A DNA stretch of 64,000 nucleotides, taken from Bradyrhizobium ottawaense. Its GTDB lineage: Bacteria > Pseudomonadota > Alphaproteobacteria > Rhizobiales > Xanthobacteraceae. The position numbers were made by a program, and so were the translations under genes. The stretch covers positions 7,575,001 to 7,639,000 of the forward strand of contig NZ_LT629693.1 of the NCBI RefSeq assembly GCF_900099825.1, in the 5' to 3' direction. The notes beneath the pieces are model-generated. The model worked only from the letters and a program-made list of their open reading frames with translations, did not search any database and was not told the origin of the DNA. This document shows positions 49,148-58,126 of the stretch, one piece after another; the stretch's first letter is position 1, and every line of letters starts with the position of its first letter.

Positions 49148-49489
49148 TCATCGAGGCAGTCGCGCCGTGTTAGCGGCGGCCTCTGCCAACATTGCCTCCA
49201 ACTGCGACTTGGTGAATTCCTCAGGTTGCCTCACTCCTGGCTTGCGCGTAGACATTATCCTATCTACCGGGCGGGCACAGGCCGCCAACAGCGCTGGCTT
49301 CCGCTTCGGCACCGGCCTTATCTTGGGTTTTGCAGTTGGCGGCTTGTGACCCCGCTTCAGGCCCAAACGAGTTAGCTTGGCGCAGACCGCGTTACGGCTA
49401 CACCCAAGACGTCGCGCGATCTGCGCGGCGCTCTGTCCGACGGACCAGAGTTTTTTGAGCAGTGCTACGTCGTCTGCATCCCAACCCAT
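49148..49489 (-). CDS. GcrA-like cell-cycle regulator paralogue
   Basis: 113 aa. The N-terminal 45 residues match the GcrA helix-turn-helix: MGWDADDVALLKKLWSVGQS, AAQIARRLGCSRNAVCAKLT, RLGLKRG. The GcrA hallmarks W, LKKLW, Q-I-A and SRNAV-K-RLGL are there, but this one lacks one residue in the second helix and has Cys where GcrA has Gly-Gly-V or I. The rest is a Lys/Arg/Pro-rich linker and a short C-terminal helix, KSQLEAMLAEAAANTARL, where GcrA contacts sigma-70. Because it lies between the duplicated P450 ends, it is probably an accessory copy and not the master regulator. Confidence 0.75.
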   Translation of the reverse strand: MGWDADDVALLKKLWSVGQSAAQIARRLGCSRNAVCAKLTRLGLKRGHKPPTAKPKIRPVPKRKPALLAACARPVDRIMSTRKPGVRQPEEFTKSQLEAMLAEAAANTARLPR

Positions 49490-49693
49490 GGGAGATGCTT
49501 ATACGCCGACTGCCAACTACAGGCTAGTCGACATCGGATAGCTAGGAGCATCCCAGCGCGGCACTCACGGGGCTGCAACCAGCCGCTAATCTCGTGGGCG
49601 GGACACCTGACGTCGACCGAGATACCCAAGCGAACTGTCCAACGATCGCCATGAACGCCGGTAAGTTTGGGCGGACGAACCAGTCGGACCACC

Positions 49694-50128
49694 ATGACCT
49701 CCAACTCCAACACCAGTATCGCCAAGAAAGCTCGCACCAAGGCCGAGGCGGATTTTGCCACCTGGCTCATGATGGCCAAGCTCGGTGGTTTCGATGACCT
49801 TTCATCAAACGCACAGAACTTTCTGACTAACTATCGAACCCGACTGGAGACGATGAGCGAGGCCGAGTCGACGTCCGTGGCCGTTCGCGAGGTCTACAGC
49901 GCTTATTACAACGAGATGGGAGGCGTGGGCGCGGCGCCGGAACCAAAGGCTCGCACACAAACGACAAAGGGCAAAGTCGTGCGGCTTCAGAGAGGGTCTA
50001 AATCTCAACCCGGTCTATCGGCTGCGCGCCATTCGACGAGGCCAATGATCCGAAAATCCCTCTCGGCGCTGCTTATTTTCGTGAGTATGGTGGCTCTGAT
50101 TGTCGCATATAGAATTCTGACGCGGTAA
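49694..50128 (+). CDS. Hypothetical protein with C-terminal TM anchor
   Basis: 144 aa, no recognised domain. The N-terminal half is soluble (KKARTKAEADFATWLMMAKL, then GGFDDLSSNAQNFLTNYRTR, LETMSEAESTSVAVREVYSA, YYNEMGG), followed by a basic linker (RTQTTKGKVVRLQRGSKSQP) and a single C-terminal TM segment (about 126-141, LSALLIFVSMVALIVAYRIL) with a very short tail. This tail-anchored topology places the soluble domain in the cytoplasm. ATG 49694 is preferred; only a weak ribosome site is visible. Confidence 0.6.
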   Translation: MTSNSNTSIAKKARTKAEADFATWLMMAKLGGFDDLSSNAQNFLTNYRTRLETMSEAESTSVAVREVYSAYYNEMGGVGAAPEPKARTQTTKGKVVRLQRGSKSQPGLSAARHSTRPMIRKSLSALLIFVSMVALIVAYRILTR

Positions 50129-50250
50129 CACCGATATCCGCGACGTTCACTTTTCCCCTCATAGCGACCAAAGAGCGGACATTGCGCACTTCGCTTTTGT
50201 GAAGAGACTAGTGCGCTGCGCAAATTTCCAAAGGGACAGCGTCCCTGACG

Positions 50251-50487
50251 CTAGTCACCTAAATGGCGCGCCAATAGAGGAGGCGGCTTAGCGATGCCGA
50301 TCCGGAAATCTTTGCGCCAGACCACATGGCAAAGAAGTTTCAAGCCGTCATCCGGCATTATTAATATAAATGTCGCTGGGATTTCCCTTTGATCGGAGAA
50401 CTCGATAGCTGCGCCAGTGGTCGATAGGTCGCGGACTGTACAAGGAATTTTGTAGCCGCCGTACTCGATCTTGGCAGGCTTCATCAC
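50251..50487 (-). CDS. PilZ-domain fragment, start uncertain
   Basis: 78 aa: MMKPAKIEYGGYKIPCTVRD, LSTTGAAIEFSDQREIPATF, ILIMPDDGLKLLCHVVWRKD, FRIGIAKPPPLLARHLGD. The D-LSTTGA strand and final beta strands are PilZ-like (c-di-GMP binding or related). The Arg cluster that should come before K-P-A-K appears in frame upstream (R-I-A-P-R-Y-R-V), beyond the first ATG and GTG and after a stop codon, with only ATT available as a start. It may be N-terminally truncated or use a rare start. Low confidence that it binds c-di-GMP. Confidence 0.55.
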   Translation of the reverse strand: MMKPAKIEYGGYKIPCTVRDLSTTGAAIEFSDQREIPATFILIMPDDGLKLLCHVVWRKDFRIGIAKPPPLLARHLGD

Positions 50488-50661
50488 ACGGTAACGAGGT
50501 GCAATCCGAGTTTAGGCCATTCAAATAGCTCCCAAATCAAAAGAGAATCGCCGCTCGAAATTGGCGCATCCCGCACCGGCGGGGCGATGTCCGTTCGGGG
50601 GGGCATTTTCAGACCTCGGCATGCATCTGATTGATGTCCACTAAAGGTCGCGCTTGATTTC

Positions 50662-51966
50662 TCAATGTGTGTGAAGTTGAGGCAGATGACGCTGTTCCGA
50701 ATCGGCCGCCGCCGCGTTCTTGCGCGATTTATAGAAACGAAGGACTGTCCGTGACGTCTCGGTGTTGAGGCGTGAAAACTCTTCTCGCATATGATCCAGG
50801 TCTAACGCAGAGATCCGATGATCTTTTGCAGCAAGAAAGAGAAGAGACATCGTCGTCACCCACTCAAAGTTGAGGGCTTTGCCGAGGATCATAATCATCT
50901 CTCGGCTACTATCAAGAAGCGCTCGCTCCACCACGTCCACCGGCAAAGAGCATAGTATTGAAAGTCCAACTGTGGTTTCTTCGAATTTGTGGAAACGGGC
51001 ATATTCCAGAATGCTGCTTTCATTCAAATCGCCACGTCCATGCCGGGCCGCTACGAGCTTCTTTGCATTAAAGTAGCTCATCGAAGCCGGGCCGAACTTT
51101 GACTGGAGCGCCCCGGTGACGTCGATTACCGAGGTCTGAATTTGGCCCAATAGATCTGGACGCTCCCACTCAAGTTTTCGCCTTACATCGTCCGATGCTT
51201 TTGCAATCAATTGCTGGAAAATATGTCTCGGAATGTCCTTCCGAAGGCCGAGTTGTTCGGCGAGAATTGAATCGGCCTCTGAGCGCTTGATCATATGCAA
51301 AAAGCCGAAATCAGAAAACCGAGCACCGTCGTTCGTCGCAACTGAATTCACGACTTCCCGGTTGCCGCGCGTTACAAGTTCGTCCGTTACCACGACGGGA
51401 AGAGAATGTCGTTTGGTGATTGCTAGAAGGTGCGACTGGCTTTTGGTTCTGATATTTGAGACCAACGTCTTGGCATCGAGCCGAGTGGAGTGCTGAAGCA
51501 TCGGGCCAGCAACTTCAATGGAATTGTCAAAAGCAAGTTTCTTGACGAGGTTTATGGAGGCATTGTCGGTGCGGAGCAGTCGCTTGGCGAGCTGCGCTCG
51601 AGCGGCCACTTCAATTTCTTCTGCCAATCGTCCGATGACCTCGCCGAAAATCCAAATCTCGTCCTCAGTATACCGGCCGGCTATCAGCAAATCGGTCGCA
51701 TGCCAAAGCGCTCGCAGCCGGCTCTCGGCCGATCCTCGCGAGACGGCCTCCTCTAAGTCCTGCAGAAATGACCCTGATTCAATCATTTGGCCCAGCATCC
51801 AAGAATGCGTCGGCCGTTCCAATTTCAGGGGGGAGCCAGCCGAGAAAGCTTCCGCAAATAATCGCTTCAAAAATCGTATTAGCCGCCGAAGCAGCCGTGC
51901 AACCACAATCTCTTGCTTGATCTTGACCGCCAAAGGTAATGTTTGGGTAAACGTGACAGGGGCCAA
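50662..51966 (-). CDS. DUF2336 family protein
   Basis: 434 aa with a TTG start (51966); ATG 51798 or 51786 is possible, which would remove about 56-60 basic residues (ARLLRRLIRFLKRLFAEAFS). Family-like parts: SFLQDLEEAVSRGSAESRLR, ALWHATDLLIAGRYTEDEIW, KRLLRTDNASINLVKKLAFD, FLHMIKRSEADSILAEQLGL, and RKDIPRHIFQQLIAKASDDV. It consists of helical HEAT-like repeats. Function unknown; members occur in alphaproteobacteria with c-di-GMP genes. Its AT-richer codon use differs from the flanking housekeeping genes. Confidence 0.7.
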   Translation of the reverse strand: MAPVTFTQTLPLAVKIKQEIVVARLLRRLIRFLKRLFAEAFSAGSPLKLERPTHSWMLGQMIESGSFLQDLEEAVSRGSAESRLRALWHATDLLIAGRYTEDEIWIFGEVIGRLAEEIEVAARAQLAKRLLRTDNASINLVKKLAFDNSIEVAGPMLQHSTRLDAKTLVSNIRTKSQSHLLAITKRHSLPVVVTDELVTRGNREVVNSVATNDGARFSDFGFLHMIKRSEADSILAEQLGLRKDIPRHIFQQLIAKASDDVRRKLEWERPDLLGQIQTSVIDVTGALQSKFGPASMSYFNAKKLVAARHGRGDLNESSILEYARFHKFEETTVGLSILCSLPVDVVERALLDSSREMIMILGKALNFEWVTTMSLLFLAAKDHRISALDLDHMREEFSRLNTETSRTVLRFYKSRKNAAAADSEQRHLPQLHTH

Positions 51967-52603
51967 TGACCGCCCGGCCTTCTAGGTTAATTGCTCGTGA
52001 AAACCGCGCTGACCGGAGCCGCGGTCGATTCGCGGCCTGATATCGAGCAAGCGATCAAGCGCGCCATGTCCGTTCGGGGTCATTCGCGACGGGGTGGGGA
52101 CAGCAGGATGTCGACCCATGTCCGCTATTCCCTGTTACTGTTGAAAAAGTCTTTTGGGGGCGGCGGACGAAATTTTCTAGAGCCGCTGATGCGCTTCGTG
52201 CGCGACGATGTGAGGGGCCTCGTCGCATCTCTGAAAAACGACCACGGCCTTTCGTATCGGCGCTACGGCGCTTCTTAACGATAGAGTTGTCCAAAAATCA
52301 GCATTTGCAAGATTTTTGGGGTCGTTCGATTTTCGACTTTTTCAACAGTATCCCCTGAAAGCGGAAGTAAATTCATAGCTCTGGACCGATGCTACCGAAC
52401 AAACCGCGTGGCGTTCCGCGTGTAAACGACCGACGCATACGCAATGGCATCTTCTGAGTCCTGCGTTCCGGTGCGCCATGGCGCGACCTGCCCAAGAATT
52501 AGGGGCCATGCGCGACATGCAAAAATCGCTTCGTTCGTTGGCGGCGGGCTGGCGTCTGGGACCAGATCAACTCGCTTGAATATCGCTTGGAGGGATGGAT
52601 TCA
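51967..52603. other. 637-bp gene-free region carrying an inverted-repeat element
   Basis: No credible gene. It contains sequence that looks like Bradyrhizobium intergenic repeats (CATGTCCGTTCGGGGTCATT at about 52,066), a 215-bp element with perfect terminal inverted repeats (52,136-52,350) inside ATGTCCGCTATTCC...CCTGAAAGCGGAAGTA, and the promoter zone of the lyase gene. Confidence 0.6.
52136..52350. mobile_element. 215-bp non-autonomous inverted-repeat element (MITE or IS remnant)
   Basis: Terminal arms TACTGTTGAAAAAGTC (52,136-52,151) and GACTTTTTCAACAGTA (52,335-52,350) are perfect 16-bp inverted repeats. The interior is GC-rich with no transposase gene. The arm sequence TGTTGAAAAAGTC recalls the ends of known insertion sequences, but I cannot name the family. 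Confidence 0.6.
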
Positions 52604-54127
52604 ATGCTAAGAATTATTCTGTTTTCGCTTTCACTAGCTGCCGCTACGGGGCTTTCAACCATGCCAACATCATCCAGAGACCTTAACGCGAGCTCTCGTG
52701 GCGGCGGACGGTCGGTCGAGTTCTTCGATCAGATCAATAAAGCATCGATCATCATGCTGGATGAGGGCGGGCTTGTACCTCATCCGATGGCCGCCAGGAT
52801 TGCTGATGGAATCGAGCAGGTGATCGCCAAGGAGAACGCTTCAGGCGCCGCACGCTCGGCCGACTACCTGGATTTCGAACCCAAGCTGATTGCCGCAGTT
52901 GGTCAGGATGCATCGCGGCTTCACATGGGGAGAAGCCGGCAAGATATCGGTGCGACCATCGCACGAATGTCTTTGCGCGACGGGTTGCTCAGGGAATACC
53001 AAGCTTTGGTGGCCTCGCGTGAAAAGCTGCTCACGATTGCGGATCAGAACAAGCAAACCATCATTCCAGCGTACACCCATGGTGTGCAGGCGCAACCGAC
53101 CACGTTTGCCCACTATCTGCTTGCCTGGGAGGCTGCGGTGGTCCGCAACTGCGAGCGGCTGCAACAGGCCTACCAGCGGATCAACACGAGCCCGCTCGGG
53201 GCCGCTGCGTTGGGTACATCCAGCTTTCCGATCGACCGAAAACGGCTCGCCGGCCTGCTGGGCTTCGATGGACTGGTCGAGAATTCCTATGACGCCAACC
53301 ATGTTGCTTCGGCGGACAGCAGCCTTGAGGTGGCGAGCGCATTGCAAATCTCCGCCATCCAGTTGGGACAGTTCGCGCAAGACCTCCACGCGCAATACGC
53401 CGCGCCGTCGCCGTGGTTGATGTTGTCGGAAGGAAAGCTCACCGGGGTCAGCAGCATCATGCCGCAGAAAAGGAATCCGGCCGCCCTGGAGCAACTTCGA
53501 ACCCAGAGCAGTATCATGGTCGGCGAAATGCAGACCGTGTTCCTGCTCTCTCACAACAATCGCACCGGCATGTTCGACTCCCGCAGCTATGATCCCGTTC
53601 CGAGCGAGCGGCCCTCGCAGGTCTTTGAACTTTTCCAGCAAGTGCTGGACGGCCTTGTGGTCGACAAGGATCGCGCATTGGCGGAGGTCAATGCCGACTA
53701 CTCGGCGACATCAGGAATCGCGGATGCGCTGCTGAGGACGGCTGACGTGCCTTTCCGTATCGGTCATCATTATGCGTCGACGCTTACCAACTACGGTCGT
53801 TCGCAAGGTCTCAAACTCAACGAAATTCCCTATGCAGAAGCCGCTCGCATCTACAAGGCAGAGACCAAGCAGGACTTTCCGCTGGACGAAGCCGAATTCA
53901 GGGAAACGATCAGTGCCGAGCATATGGTATCCGTCAGCAAGGGCATCGGTGGACCACAGCTTGCTGAGGTGACCAGGATGCTTGCCGATGGTCACACCAA
54001 AATGAAGTCAGACCTTGATTGGCTGAAGTCTCGGAAAGATCGTTTGGTTGCCGCCGAAGCCTCGCTCAACACAAGCGTTGCCGCGTTGGCGGCGGGCGCG
54101 AGCACGAATGGTTCAGCCAATCGCTGA
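52604..54127 (+). CDS. Exported argininosuccinate-lyase-like enzyme
   Basis: 507 aa with a signal peptide (MLRIILFSLSLAAATGLSTM), unusual for the fumarase/aspartase superfamily. Three active-site blocks of argininosuccinate lyase are seen: LHMGRSRQDIGATIARMSLR (in place of the usual GRSRNDQ), AYTHGVQAQPTTFAHYLLAW and the signature loop GVSSIMPQKRNPAALEQLR. The tail is helical, ending in an Ala-rich stretch. A C-N lyase acting in the periplasm is expected; the Asn-to-Gln swap in block 1 points to a substrate other than argininosuccinate. GGAGGG lies 9 nt before ATG 52604, deciding the start. Confidence 0.85.
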   Translation: MLRIILFSLSLAAATGLSTMPTSSRDLNASSRGGGRSVEFFDQINKASIIMLDEGGLVPHPMAARIADGIEQVIAKENASGAARSADYLDFEPKLIAAVGQDASRLHMGRSRQDIGATIARMSLRDGLLREYQALVASREKLLTIADQNKQTIIPAYTHGVQAQPTTFAHYLLAWEAAVVRNCERLQQAYQRINTSPLGAAALGTSSFPIDRKRLAGLLGFDGLVENSYDANHVASADSSLEVASALQISAIQLGQFAQDLHAQYAAPSPWLMLSEGKLTGVSSIMPQKRNPAALEQLRTQSSIMVGEMQTVFLLSHNNRTGMFDSRSYDPVPSERPSQVFELFQQVLDGLVVDKDRALAEVNADYSATSGIADALLRTADVPFRIGHHYASTLTNYGRSQGLKLNEIPYAEAARIYKAETKQDFPLDEAEFRETISAEHMVSVSKGIGGPQLAEVTRMLADGHTKMKSDLDWLKSRKDRLVAAEASLNTSVAALAAGASTNGSANR

Positions 54128-55014
54128 TCCGGCGCAGCACAAATTTCGCTGCGACAAATTGGCGCGACGGGCAAATCACCAAAAGTCTGTCCAGCCCCTC
54201 GCGCAAAAATATTTCCGTTGCAGCGTCGGGCAAATCAGACGTCTAACTTCGCCCGTCTCACGGCAACAAGAGGGGCGATCGCGATCGTCACGACGTGCGG
54301 TGGGATGCGGTGGACGTGAAGGCTGCGACTGACGAGCGCGGTCATTGCGTACGGTGAAATCGTTTGGGTCCGACGCCCCGGTGCTGGCGTCAAGTTGGCG
54401 GAAGCGAAAGCTGACGTTGACGATGGTGGCAAGAAAGCCGGTCACCAGGACGAAATCGTATAAGCCGTAAAGCCATTGCGTGGGGGAGGCCGGATGTTCT
54501 CCGCTGAACCTGTATGCTCGTGTGCAGCATTTGTTTGTGCATTACGCACGCGAGACCGCGGGTGCAGCGCGCGCCCGGTCTTCCCTGCGCCCTCTGATTT
54601 CGAGGGCAAGGTTTCCAGCAAAACTCCGGGCGCATCGCGCCGCGAGAATGCGAAGTCGTATTTGCAGCTTCGTAGCCCGGATGAGCGCAGCGATATCCGG
54701 GAGCACTCTCAAGCCGCCCCGGATGTCGCTTCGCTCATTAGCCGTCATTGTCTGCAACAAACGCGAAGCGTTTGTGCAAGGGAGCGAAGCGACGACCTGT
54801 CCGCCGAAGCTCAAAGAGCGAAGGCGGAAGCAATCCATCTCGCCGCGCAAAGAAAGAATGGATTGCTTCGCTGGCGCTCGCAATGATGTGGATAGGCCAG
54901 TGGCGCACTGGATACCGCCTTTGCGGGGTATGACGGCCAGGGATCTTGCATGCATCGCTTCCGCGCCACACCTCAGAAACGCCCGCAACAGGCACTTCGG
55001 CACGGGAGCCGCGC
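54128..55014. other. 887-bp gene-free repeat-derived region (right side of accessory segment)
   Basis: No credible gene on either strand. It is a mosaic of repeat material: a stretch rich in CGGCAACAAGAGGGGCGATC and CGTTTGGGTCCGACGCCCCG at about 54,190-54,400, then GCGCCCTCTGATTTCGAGGG (54,587-54,606; shared with about 5,894), then palindromic CCCGGATGAGCGCAGCGATA, then a GAAGCAATCCA/TGGATTGCTTC repeat (54,824-54,885). It ends with the P450 leader duplicated at 48,491. Confidence 0.6.
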
Positions 55015-55052
55015 ATGAGCTTTCAGGCAGACTTCGCCAGCCAGGACTACTT
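54913..55052 (+). repeat. Right copy of the P450 5'-end duplication
   Basis: Matches 48,491-48,636 with small indels: CCGCCTTTGCGGGGTATGAC, then CTTCGGCACGGGAGCCGCGC, the ATG, and GCTTTCAGGCAGACTTCGCC followed by AGCCAGGACTACTTCCG. This copy is continuous with the full P450 gene, the left copy is not. Confidence 0.75.
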
Positions 55053-56226
55053 CCGCAATCCCGCGGCCGCGCTCGAAAGACTGCGTGCGCAGGGGCCGGT
55101 GGTTCAGGTGCATTTCCCCATCATCGGCCAGGTCTGGGCCACGACGACGCAGGCGCTGGCGGACCGGGTGCTGAAGGACACCGAAACGTTCACCATCCGC
55201 AAGGACGACGGCACCGTCGCCGGATTGCAGTGGTGGATGCCCAAGGTGATCCGGACGCTGGCCAACAGCATGCTGTCGATGGACGATCCCGGACACAAGC
55301 GATTGCGCGACATCGTCGACGAGGCCTTTCGCCGGCGTGCCGTGCTCGGGATGGAACCGCATATTCAGGCCGTGGCGGACAAACTCGCCGATGAATTGTT
55401 CACGGAGGGCAGTCCATGCGATCTGCTCGATCGCTATGCGCGCACGCTGCCGCTGTCGGTAATCTCGGAACTGCTCGGACTTCCGCCGGGCGATCGGCCG
55501 AAATTCATTGCCTGGGCCAGCGGTTTCACCCGCTTCACCGGCATGCTGGGATTTCTCGGCGCGATCCCGAACATACTGGCCATGCGGCGCTACATGGAAC
55601 GGCATGTCGAGACTGTCAGGAAATCCGGCGGCGAGGGGCTGATCGCCGAAATCGTGCGGGTCGAAAAGGAGGGCGGGCAGATCAGCCGCGATGAAATCGT
55701 CGCGATGATTTTCCTGCTGCTGTTTGCAGGCCACGAGACCACGACGCACCTGATCAGCGGATCCGTGCACGAGCTGTTGAAAAATCCCGATCTCCGCGAC
55801 TGGCTCAAACAGGATTGGAGCCGCCTCGATCTGGCGGTCGAAGAGTTCTTGCGGTTTCTCACGCCGGTGCAGTTCACCAAGCCGCGTTACGTCCGCCGCG
55901 AGGTCGAACTCGACGGCATCCGGTTGCGCAAGGGCGACAAGGTCATGGCGATGCTGGCGGCCGCCAACATGGATCCTTTGGCCAACGTCCATCCGGAGCG
56001 TCTCGATCTGCAACGCAGGCCGAACCGCCATATCGCCTTCGGCACCGGCGTTCATTTCTGCCTCGGCCATCAGCTCGCGCGCCTCGAAGCGAAATGCGCG
56101 CTGAAATCCCTGTTTCAGCGCTGGCCCGGCCTGAAGCTGGCGGTCGATGAGTCCACTATCCGCTGGCGGCGACGCCCGGGTCTCAATGCCATCGAACGGC
56201 TGCCGGTGCAGCCGGGCTCGCTTTGA
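55015..56226 (+). CDS. Cytochrome P450
   Basis: 403-aa soluble bacterial P450. The oxygen-activation motif is A238-G-H-E-T-T in LLLFAGHETTTHLISGS, ExxR is Glu277-x-x-Arg280 in VEEFLRFL, the heme-binding loop is FGTGVHFCLGHQLARLEAK with Cys349. Length and layout are intact. No ferredoxin or reductase gene is adjacent. Its leader and first codons are duplicated at 48,491-48,636, so its promoter may have been altered by the rearrangement. Substrate unknown. Confidence 0.93.
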   Translation: MSFQADFASQDYFRNPAAALERLRAQGPVVQVHFPIIGQVWATTTQALADRVLKDTETFTIRKDDGTVAGLQWWMPKVIRTLANSMLSMDDPGHKRLRDIVDEAFRRRAVLGMEPHIQAVADKLADELFTEGSPCDLLDRYARTLPLSVISELLGLPPGDRPKFIAWASGFTRFTGMLGFLGAIPNILAMRRYMERHVETVRKSGGEGLIAEIVRVEKEGGQISRDEIVAMIFLLLFAGHETTTHLISGSVHELLKNPDLRDWLKQDWSRLDLAVEEFLRFLTPVQFTKPRYVRREVELDGIRLRKGDKVMAMLAAANMDPLANVHPERLDLQRRPNRHIAFGTGVHFCLGHQLARLEAKCALKSLFQRWPGLKLAVDESTIRWRRRPGLNAIERLPVQPGSL

Positions 56227-56234
56227 GGGGTAAG

Positions 56235-56255
56235 GGGCGACCTTAATGGTCGCCC
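56235..56255 (+). terminator. Hairpin downstream of the P450 gene
   Basis: GGGCGACC (56,235-56,242) and GGTCGCCC (56,248-56,255) around TTAAT, 9 nt after the P450 stop codon. No T-run follows. Confidence 0.45.
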
Positions 56256-56401
56256 TAAATGGTTGCCCTGGCGCCACGATTGTTGCGTGAGCGCAACAGT
56301 CTTGGGGCATTTAACCGTTCTCACAGGTGGAACGCGCTAGCGCCGCTTTTTAGCCACACCCCTCCATGAAATCATGATGACTTGGGGGAACGGGGGTCGC
56401 A

Positions 56402-58126
56402 ATGGACGCCAAGGCCAACATCAAGAGCAGGTTGCCGAGCCGTCACGTGACGGAGGGGCCCGAGCGCGCGCCCCATCGGTCCTATCTGTACGCGATGGGT
56501 CTGACCACCCAGCAGATCCACCAGCCCTTCGTCGGCGTGGCGTCGTGCTGGAACGAGGCCGCCCCCTGCAACATTTCGCTGATGCGTCAGGCCCAGGCCG
56601 TGAAGAAGGGCGTCGCCTCCGCCGGCGGCACCCCGCGCGAATTCTGCACCATCACCGTGACCGACGGCATCGCCATGGGCCATGACGGCATGCGCTCGTC
56701 GCTGCCGTCGCGCGAATGCATCGCCGACTCCGTCGAACTGACCGTCCGCGGCCATTCCTATGACGCGCTGGTTGGGCTTGCCGGCTGCGACAAGTCGCTG
56801 CCGGGCATGATGATGGCGATGGTCCGGCTCAACGTGCCCTCGGTCTTCATCTATGGCGGCTCGATCCTGCCCGGCAATTTCCGTGGCCAGCAGGTCACGG
56901 TGCAGGACATGTTCGAGGCCGTCGGCAAGCATTCCGTCGGCGAGATGTCGGATGCCGACCTCGACGAAATCGAGCGCGTGGCCTGTCCGTCGGCCGGCGC
57001 GTGCGGCGCACAATTCACCGCCAATACGATGGCGACGGTGTCCGAGGCGATCGGGCTGGCGCTGCCCTATTCGGCAGGGGCGCCAGCGCCCTACGAGATC
57101 CGCGATGCGTTTTGCACCGCCGCCGGCGAAAAGGTCATGGAGCTGATCGCCCTCAACATTCGGCCGCGCGACATCGTCACCCGGCGCTCGCTGGAGAACG
57201 CCGCCGCCGTGGTCGCGGCCTCCGGCGGCTCGACCAATGCTGCGCTGCACCTGCCGGCCATTGCCCATGAGTGCGGCATCAAGTTTGACTTATTCGACGT
57301 CGCCGAAATCTTCAAAAAGACTCCCTATGTCGCCGATTTGAAGCCGGGTGGCCGTTATGTTGCCAAAGACATGTTTGAAGTTGGCGGCATACCGCTTCTG
57401 ATGAAAACGCTGCTCGATAATGGCCACCTGCACGGAGATTGCATTACCGTCACGGGCCGAACGATCGCCGAAAACCTCAAGAGCGTGAAGTGGAATCCGC
57501 ACCAGGACGTGGTGCGGTCCGCCGACAAGCCGATTACCGTCACGGGCGGTGTTGTCGGCTTGAAGGGTAATCTCGCACCGGAGGGTGCGATCGTGAAGGT
57601 CGCCGGCATGTCGAAGCTCAAATTTACCGGTCCTGCCCGCTGCTTCGATCGCGAAGAAGATGCCTTCGAGTCGGTGCAGAAGAAGACCTACAAAGAGGGC
57701 GAGGTCATCGTGATCCGCTATGAGGGGCCGCGCGGCGGTCCCGGCATGCGGGAAATGCTGTCCACGACGGCGGCGCTGACTGGGCAGGGCATGGGCGGCA
57801 AGGTTGCCCTGATCACGGACGGCCGGTTCTCCGGCGCTACCCGCGGCTTCTGCATCGGCCATGTCGGGCCGGAAGCGGCGGTGGGCGGCCCGATCGCCCT
57901 GTTGCAGGATGGTGACATCATCGAGATCGACGCCGACGTCGGCACCCTTAACGTAAAATTGAGCGACGCCGAACTCGAAAAACGTAAGACCAAATGGCAG
58001 CCCCGCGCGACTAACCACACGTCGGGTGCGCTGTGGAAGTATGCCCAACAGGTTGGGCCGGCGGTGGATGGGGCTGTTACCCATCCTGGCGGTGCGCACG
58101 AGAAACAGTGTTATGCGGACATCTAG
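56402..58126 (+). CDS. ilvD: Dihydroxy-acid dehydratase
   Basis: 574-aa Fe-S enzyme of branched-chain amino-acid synthesis that dehydrates dihydroxyisovalerate and dihydroxymethylvalerate. Cluster-ligand regions are in [15 protein letters not shown] and [31 protein letters not shown] and [20 protein letters not shown] are conserved. Full length. Its last 14 nt overlap the start of the Sel1-repeat protein, in another frame. Confidence 0.97.
   Translation: MDAKANIKSRLPSRHVTEGPERAPHRSYLYAMGLTTQQIHQPFVGVASCWNEAAPCNISLMRQAQAVKKGVASAGGTPREFCTITVTDGIAMGHDGMRSSLPSRECIADSVELTVRGHSYDALVGLAGCDKSLPGMMMAMVRLNVPSVFIYGGSILPGNFRGQQVTVQDMFEAVGKHSVGEMSDADLDEIERVACPSAGACGAQFTANTMATVSEAIGLALPYSAGAPAPYEIRDAFCTAAGEKVMELIALNIRPRDIVTRRSLENAAAVVAASGGSTNAALHLPAIAHECGIKFDLFDVAEIFKKTPYVADLKPGGRYVAKDMFEVGGIPLLMKTLLDNGHLHGDCITVTGRTIAENLKSVKWNPHQDVVRSADKPITVTGGVVGLKGNLAPEGAIVKVAGMSKLKFTGPARCFDREEDAFESVQKKTYKEGEVIVIRYEGPRGGPGMREMLSTTAALTGQGMGGKVALITDGRFSGATRGFCIGHVGPEAAVGGPIALLQDGDIIEIDADVGTLNVKLSDAELEKRKTKWQPRATNHTSGALWKYAQQVGPAVDGAVTHPGGAHEKQCYADI

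Noticed and set aside
54946..55014. N-terminal extension of the P450 (23 residues before M-S-F-Q)
   Set aside because: The extra residues are not conserved-looking and the homologous left copy starts at the same ATG position.
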